Assembly: GCA_010405405.1 (NCBI GenBank)
Contig: MU004233.1
Location: forward strand, 437,067 to 501,066
Origin: Microthyrium microscopicum
Taxonomy: Eukaryota > Ascomycota > Dothideomycetes > Microthyriales > Microthyriaceae
Length of the DNA: 64,000 nucleotides
Reading direction: 5' to 3'
Part shown: in pieces, positions 58,196-64,000 of the stretch
How the letters are laid out: each line of letters begins with the position of its first letter
Position numbering within the stretch: position 1 is the stretch's first letter
Notes under the pieces: model-generated
The model's database searches: none
What the model was told of the DNA's origin: nothing
Seen by the model: the letters and a program-made list of their open reading frames with translations, nothing else
Translations under genes and position numbers: made by a program

Positions 58196-59985
58196 CTAAA
58201 CGCGACTTTTTGGGTTTGTGGGCAGCTCAATGATTACCGAGCTTCCACTACTCATTTCCACTCTGCTTTGGCCATCCAATTCTCCTGCCGTTGCACTTGC
58301 AACGCCAGCATCTACTTCGAATAACTGGCTCTCTTCGAGCTTCATGGAGGCGCCAACCTCACCAGATTGCTTAGAGATCCGTACTTTTTTACTTGCATTT
58401 CGACGCCGCAAGATTAGCCCAATGAAGGCGGCAAGACTGAGCATACCAAGAGTTATGCCAACGCTGACACCGATTATCTTTCTCACTTTGCTATTATCCT
58501 CCGCAATACCTAGTGGGACGATAGCAGTGAGGTTAGGACTTGTAGCTTCCCAGTTGACTTGAGCAATTGAAAAATTCTGCCGCTCATAGTCTGCTATGAT
58601 ATATGCTTCTTGAAGAAACGCGCGACCAATTGTGAACTATGAAATCCTTTCATTAGCTTTCACCGCTATCATTTAAAGGGGATTGATGTATTACCTGTGT
58701 GTGGTTGGCTGCTCGTTTCAAAGGAAAGTACTTTCTGGGGCGTGCAACAATTGGAAGATCTGCTGTCAGGTCGAATGAGCCATATGGAATGTGGAGGTCA
58801 ATTGTCTTGGCAGACGATGTATCATCCGCGAGTGTCATTACCACTGTCGTGTTACCGCGAAGTAGTTCGGAATGAATCGTTTCATTGATGAAGTACATGT
58901 TTGCTGTCTCGTTCCAAGAAAGGCCAAATGCGAGCTCAAACAACCGGCAGTCTTCTGCTGGCAACCAAAGATTTGGCCGACTCGAGTCAAGAGCAGCTAG
59001 GACTGGTGAGTTTATCAAGGGTTCTTGACCTGATTCGTCTGCAATCTTCTTCATACTACGGATAGCAACGACTAGTTCACGACCAGTGTCTCGGTTGAAC
59101 TTGAACGATATCGGCTCTCCGACAAAGCGAGAGTTGTCGTAGCCACCCAGGACCAGCGAACCAAGTGAATTTTTATAATATTGTGTTCGATAGTAAGAAC
59201 CTGGGTTGAAACCCCAAGAGAGGCTTGGGATCTTTCCATTTTGTTTAAGCAGTGATAGATAACTCGGTGTCTAGAGAAGCTTGGTAAGCAGAAAGTTAAA
59301 TGTGCCATATTCTACTAACCCTGAACATAGGCTGACTACGGAGTTTTCCAGTGAAGTTTGATACTCTTGGACTCAATCCAAACTGGCCAATATAGTAGTC
59401 GGGTGTCTTAATGGTTGCTACAACAGTCTGATTCAATGTTGCTGATGTTGATTCGTTCCATGAAAGAGCTACAGTTTCAAGAGCATACTCACCACGCTAT
59501 ACATGAATATGTCAACGGCGGCGCTGATGCTAATCGAAGTGAACGTACGTCATTGACTCCAAGGCCTTTACCGACAATATCACCAAGACTGAAGTATTGT
59601 TTATAATCGAATGATCGCGTAGAATTCCACGTCGATGATTCATTAATGCGGAAGATTCCTCCTCTACGTTCGCCACAAACATTGAGGTCAATGTCAACAC
59701 ATCCATAAGGTCCCACTAGTAAGGTTTCTTGATTTGTTATGGCAGGTACGACCCGAAATCGCTGTGGAGGTGTTCCGGCTTGTATTGCGAATGTCGACCA
59801 TTTCCCATCATTTCCCTCCCTGGAGAAACTGGTCAAAATCTATAAGCCACAGGGAATAGGAAAGTTGCCACTAACCATCGCTCAGTTGGGTCAACCACAA
59901 GTGGGGAGAGACTGCAAGACACAGCTATATCAAGCAACAACAGTATAATTGCGATATCAAAGAGCAGCCTCGAAAATTCATACAT
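58196..59985 (-). CDS. Membrane-anchored pepsin-like (A1) protein lacking the first DTG motif
   Basis: Peptidase A1-fold protein on the secretory pathway or cell surface, about 500 residues in five or six exons. The start at 59985 gives a signal peptide (MYEFSRLLFDIAIILLLLDI). An intron of 45-50 nt leads to WSTFAIQAGTPPQRFRVVPA, where the catalytic DTGS segment is replaced by residues without Asp (VVPAITNQ). Typical subfamily segments follow: CGERRGGIFRINESSTWN, YYIGQFGLSPR, TPSYLSLLKQNGKIPSLSWG, GSLVLGGYDNSRF. The second Asp region is AALDSSRPNLWLPAEDC. FTIGRAFLQEAYIIADYERQ closes the fold. A helix (IIGVSVGITLGMLSLAAFIG) and a charged tail of about 70 residues end the protein. Loss of one catalytic Asp suggests a non-proteolytic or altered role. 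Confidence 0.78.
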
Positions 59986-60623
59986 AGAGGCTGAGAAATG
60001 CTGAAATGATATCTATAATCTCGGAATTGTGTCTTTTGTCACATTGAGTTTATGCAGGTAGTCTCCAGTTTGTCTGAATTTCGACGTCTCCTTGTAGGTT
60101 AACATTCCCGAATTTGATTTCCCATAGAAGCCAATTAATAGATATCTAAAGATAGCCATCAGGATGGAGTTGGTCATGGTTGGGTCCCAATAAATAACCT
60201 TGGACAACACATTTGATTTTGTGATATTCGTGAAACTATCAATAAGTAAAGGAGTCGCATGCAACATCTCAACCTACAGATTATAGCCTATTCGTATTGT
60301 TCATGTATACAAGTCATGGGCTCAAATTATCTAACCTATAGAATGAATGGACATTAGTTCACCTACAGCTCATAGTGTGCCCTATCCGTTGGGGGCTGGG
60401 ATTATTTAGAGTATTGGGGGTAAGCGTCAACTGTCCATGGGACCCAAAGGTATCAAGGCGTAAATCCAGAATTCCTACAGGAATGAGCTCGCCTCTAATA
60501 CGGTAGGTGATTGATGAATTCAATCATGAAAACTTGATCCTAATCTTTTGGAAGTTAGGTTGATGAAGATAAATATATAAGTTAGGTTCGTTGTGAAATG
60601 TGAATCAAGCTAACGTAGTGAAT
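59986..60623. other. Intergenic, no gene seen
   Basis: About 640 bp between two divergent starts, AT-leaning. It should hold the promoters of the protease-like and chitin-binding loci. Confidence 0.4.
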
Positions 60624-61495
60624 ATGAACTGGCTACGTATAGTCTTATCATTATTTGTCGTGGTATCAAACTGTAGGGCGCGTAGTCCTGACAGCTATTT
60701 AGCGTAGGTTCATACTCAAATCTAGAAATCGAAGTTGTCTAATGCAATCTTGCCAGGCGAAAACTTACTGCACACTCGAGCCAATCCAATACTACCTACA
60801 GCAGATGTGGACCAGATTTTGGCTCGTGTCTTTAAGGGCATTGCTGTAATGAACTTGGACAGTGTGGAACAGGAGAAGCGTATTGCGGATCCAGTTGCGA
60901 GCCTCGTTACGGTGACTGTGATCGCATTGGCAGATGTGGGCAAGAGTTTGGATCATGTCCGCAAGGAGAGTGTTGCAATGCATTTGGCTCTTGTGGGAAA
61001 GGAGAGCTGTATTGCAAATATGGCTGCCAACCTGAGTACGGCAACCGTGATAAGATGGTTGGTAGTGGCGGCTGTGGCCTAGGCTTAGGCTCCTGTCCCC
61101 TGGGCTATTGCTGTCACGTATTCAATGGCTGTGGGAAGGGAAAGGTCTACTGTGGCGCCAATTGTCTGCCCGATTATGGCAGCTGCGACAGTGCTAGCAG
61201 GTGTGGACCAAGCTACAGTTCATGTCCCGAGAGCGCTTGCTGTTCTGTCCGTGGGACATGTGGGAAAGGACACGACTATTGCGAACCATGTATTTGTTCG
61301 CCAGAATATGGGTTCTGCGACTATAGCAAAGGAAACTGCGGGCAGAACCTCTCCCCCGTAGACGACAAGGACGGATTCGACGATATTGGGTCACTCAAGC
61401 CTACCTATTCTTATCTGAATATGCCCGCAGTCACAGAAATCCTTGAAGACGAGAAGCTTGGAAAGGAAAGCTTGTGTCCCACAGGTTTACCATAA
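60624..61495 (+). pseudogene. Hevein-type chitin-binding array, interrupted by an in-frame stop
   Basis: Signal peptide exon 60624-60703 (MNWLRIVLSLFVVVSNCRA), a 53-nt intron, then an exon encoding four tandem hevein-like (ChtBD1) modules: RCGPDFGSC ... HCCNELGQCGTGEAYC; RCGQEFGSCPQGECCNAFGS; GCGLGLGSCPLGYCCHVFNG; RCGPSYSSCPESACCSVRGT. The disulfide pattern is intact throughout. A TAA at 60833-60835 sits in module 1 where Gln would be expected (SCP-Q-G), so translation would end after the signal and a few residues. CAA to TAA is the change RIP makes. An alternative start (ATG 61048 or later) would give modules 3-4 without a signal. The acidic tail after the last module has no known domain. 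Family members bind chitin and shield hyphae or act as effectors. Confidence 0.7.
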
Positions 61496-62017
61496 GTGGG
61501 ACGATGATGGACCGCAGTTATGCTTTTGTAAAACTGATCTGGACGAATCATACCCTCATGCCAAATAGTATTTCATATGCTCTCGCTGGTCTTCGGCTAC
61601 GAAAAGATTGCCAGTGATGACCAAAGAATCGACTGCACACGGCTCCTGCCCAATGCCCAAGAGTCAACAAACCGGTTTCGGCAGCTGTGAGAGAATTTAT
61701 GTCCAAGCTATTAGTCACCGCTCCTTTATGTATCCTCAGGAATACTCAGAGAACAATGAAACCTAGTGCAGAGATGCTTCGAACAGCGCTATTTCAATTT
61801 TCCTAGGTGTTGTCGGTACAGTGAATGGTCAAGAACCAAAGAAGCCTTGAGTTCTCTCGAAATGATGATGGAGGAATCACAACTGATCTCTCGACTTCTT
61901 GATGTTGGAACACAGCTTACTGTCTATACCTAGTGGCTAGCAATCATAGTTTGATATTCTTTGACCTCAGGGCTGTGAAAATATATTGAGAATCTGGATG
62001 ACATTGAAAGTGATACC
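61496..62017. other. Intergenic with possible 3' remnant of the chitin-binding gene
   Basis: About 520 bp. Just past the stop another frame reads VYHKWDDDGPQLCFCKTD and ends at the TAG near 61569, which might be a further exon or decayed tail. Otherwise nothing. Confidence 0.3.
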
Positions 62018-63985
62018 TCAATGCTCGCAGAAGTTATAAGTCTCAAAGTTGTTCTCAACAGCGTTCGTAAAGCCAGTTCTCTCAGCCATCAACTCCAGTC
62101 TCAGTCTTTTAGCCTCTTCCAAACTCATCATCCCTGCAATAGCCTCTTTCGTAATCATATCGGCGAGTTCATGCGGCAGTTTCTCCACGTTGCCATGTTT
62201 CACTGCTTCGGCAGCCCACTCCTGTTGCTGAGGCGGCACGTTTGCTGTCGATAAGATACGATAGTGCGGATCCACGAGCCAGAGAACCAAGAGTCTTCGA
62301 TGGCCTTTCTTAGTCGGATCAACTAGATGAAAAGGCTCAACCTTGTGCTGCAACGCATTCGGGAAAACAAGTAATCGATCTCCTGGCGTAGCCACACTGC
62401 CAATTTCCTGAACTGCAGGCTCATCACTCAATCCCTCCGTCCCAAACACAACAGACAGCGGTTGATGGTCGTCCTGTTCATTTTCCATATTCATATCATC
62501 CAACTTCGACTCTTGGCGAAATCGAAGACGAGCTTCACTGACATTTTCGACATCATAATAGTAGATCGCTGTTGCGACAATATGTTCGTTCCGCATGCCT
62601 TCTAGATGCCAATTGCCACCCGCATATTCCGGCTTTTCCGGGCTCAACTCAATTGAGGACAATTTGACAATGACCTGTAAACCTTGCTTGCGAAACTTCT
62701 CTTGAAGCTTGACCACGTTCGCATCTCGAGGGGCACCACCGGTTTTGCCATAGTACGGTTTACCGAAAACACCGTTGCCAGTGTCGCCGCGCTTCCATTG
62801 GTCGTAGGAGAAGCTGATGCCCGGCTCGGGATGTAGCACCTTACGCATCCGAATCCATTTCCAGCGAATTGCGGATTCGTCAAGCCACGCCTCTTCGGAC
62901 TGGTAATCGTCTTCATCGTGTTCCTCGTCATGTGCGAAGCCTGGACGATAGTCGGGGTTGTCAGGTTCTCGGAGATATTCCCGGACTTTGGTGAAATCAG
63001 GGTCTTCGCCAAAATCAGGAGGCTCTGCAGGGTCCAATTCAGCGCCGTAAGTGCGGATGCGAGGACTCAAGTAGCTGTGACCGCTTAGTAGAACCTGATT
63101 CCAAAGTGGTATAGACTTGGCGATTACGGACTCAATGATCTGGTACAGCGGCTGATGCAAACTAGGATTAAGATTGTTAATGTAAGATGTGATATGGACG
63201 GCGGTGTCGTCAGGGTCTTCCGAATTGCGAAATTTGACCTCAGCTGGTAGCCATTGGAAGCGATTGGACCAGAGTGGCTCATTAGAGATGCTGCTTTGTA
63301 ACCATTGTCCCTGTCTGGTACGAGCAATAGTCTGGTTGGCGGCCGCGATATCTCCTTGGCCGGAGGAAGCCAGGCAGTTCAGGAGACCAACTTGGCCAGT
63401 TTGCAAAACCCGGGTTTGGCCATAGACAAGAGGATACAGAGACGGATGTACGAGATTGAGGACTTGATCGTTGGAATTTGGGTGCCAATCCTTTTCAGAA
63501 TCTTCCACACTGAGTAGCAGTTCAACGACCTTTCTCAGCTCGTCGCGTAGTTCTGATGGAATAGTACTGTCACTCTTGATAACACTAGATTCGGTCTCAT
63601 ATGTTCGAATGAAGCCATCCTTCACAAAGTCCGATGCACGATCACGGAGCTCGATGATGCACCACTCAAATGCCTTTTCGCTCAAAAGTCCATCAGGTAA
63701 AGCCGCTGCCTCGTCTTTCCACTTGTTAACAATTTTGTCATCAAATATCTTGGCATTCCAATTTGGCTTCTCCGTCAAGGCGTCCATAAAGCGTAGCATG
63801 GAAATTTCTCGCACTGTTAGCCTTTCGGCAACGAAATCGTTGGCTCCATGGCGGAAGTAAAGCTCGCAGTCTGGATAGGAATTGAAGCGGCGCGGTTCAT
63901 AGTCTATCGCAACGCCAAATCCAGGAACTTGTAGTTTGCCCTTTCCAGAATTGTCTAGGTCCATATCTGATGAGCGATCGGACAT
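62018..63985 (-). CDS. DUF4246-family protein
   Basis: 655 residues in one exon, full length for the fungal DUF4246 family of unknown function. The N-terminus has GFGVAIDYEPRRFNSYPDCE and RELTV-type segment LTVREISMLRFMDALTEKPN. The conserved core contains LQVIVKLSSIELSPEKPEYA, GGNWHLEGMRNEHIVATAIY and, later, NALQHKVEPFHLVDPTKKGH with RRLLVLWLVDPHYRILSTAN. The spaced H-x-E ... H with a following GHRR segment is reminiscent of the 2-oxoglutarate/Fe(II) oxygenase jelly-roll, which I offer only as inference. The start ATG at 63985 lies 15 bp from the window edge. Nothing broken seen. Confidence 0.87.
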   Translation of the reverse strand: MSDRSSDMDLDNSGKGKLQVPGFGVAIDYEPRRFNSYPDCELYFRHGANDFVAERLTVREISMLRFMDALTEKPNWNAKIFDDKIVNKWKDEAAALPDGLLSEKAFEWCIIELRDRASDFVKDGFIRTYETESSVIKSDSTIPSELRDELRKVVELLLSVEDSEKDWHPNSNDQVLNLVHPSLYPLVYGQTRVLQTGQVGLLNCLASSGQGDIAAANQTIARTRQGQWLQSSISNEPLWSNRFQWLPAEVKFRNSEDPDDTAVHITSYINNLNPSLHQPLYQIIESVIAKSIPLWNQVLLSGHSYLSPRIRTYGAELDPAEPPDFGEDPDFTKVREYLREPDNPDYRPGFAHDEEHDEDDYQSEEAWLDESAIRWKWIRMRKVLHPEPGISFSYDQWKRGDTGNGVFGKPYYGKTGGAPRDANVVKLQEKFRKQGLQVIVKLSSIELSPEKPEYAGGNWHLEGMRNEHIVATAIYYYDVENVSEARLRFRQESKLDDMNMENEQDDHQPLSVVFGTEGLSDEPAVQEIGSVATPGDRLLVFPNALQHKVEPFHLVDPTKKGHRRLLVLWLVDPHYRILSTANVPPQQQEWAAEAVKHGNVEKLPHELADMITKEAIAGMMSLEEAKRLRLELMAERTGFTNAVENNFETYNFCEH

Positions 63986-64000
63986 TTTGAGATGATTGAT

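Noticed and set aside
1-64000. Secondary-metabolite cluster
   Set aside because: MFS, EthD, peroxidase and Zn2Cys6 genes are present but no polyketide, peptide or terpene synthase lies in the window, and the genes are scattered.
1-64000. CRISPR array, riboswitch or rRNA
   Set aside because: No regularly spaced repeats or rRNA-like sequence was seen, and the DNA is eukaryotic.

Overview
The window is nuclear DNA from a filamentous ascomycete (Pezizomycotina). The grounds are short GT-AG introns of about 45-130 nt, Zn2Cys6 regulators, a PTH11-like receptor, an NLR with a SesB-like hydrolase domain, and a large AT-rich block with the CpA/TpG depletion left by repeat-induced point mutation (RIP). 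Codon usage and family content would suit a leotiomycete, but I cannot fix the class from this sequence.

Layout. 1-4.9 kb is an immune-type locus: a short ORF on the minus strand (34-333) and a minus-strand NLR (1449-4397) with an alpha/beta-hydrolase head, a NACHT NTPase and an unusual C-terminal domain resembling a retropepsin-type aspartyl protease. 4863-16222 is one 11.36-kb element with ~100-bp terminal inverted repeats and a 7-bp target duplication. Its interior is saturated by RIP and non-coding, while its ends are spared. 16.5-28.6 kb holds core genes: a divergent alpha-SNAP (Sec17-like), RAD3/XPD helicase, the listerin E3 ligase and a PTH11-like receptor. 28.7-39.8 kb holds an ABCC transporter, an Mpv17/Sym1 protein, a Zn2Cys6 regulator, a small SET protein and an APC permease.

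40-64 kb is accessory: a haem-thiolate peroxidase, two short cysteine-rich loci, a Zn2Cys6/Fungal_trans regulator divergent from an isochorismatase-like hydrolase, a glycine-zipper protein with acidic repeats, a type-B carboxylesterase, a DUF2985 membrane protein, a broken EthD gene, an MFS exporter, a membrane-anchored pepsin-like protein lacking the first catalytic Asp motif, a hevein-type chitin-binding array interrupted by a stop, and a DUF4246 protein.

The genes are monocistronic. The clearest functional pairing is the divergent regulator/hydrolase pair sharing about 320 bp. EthD and MFS genes end facing each other. The most interesting regions are the NLR with its odd C-terminus, the RIP-saturated TIR element, and the decayed accessory genes, two of whose stops look like CpA to TpA changes.
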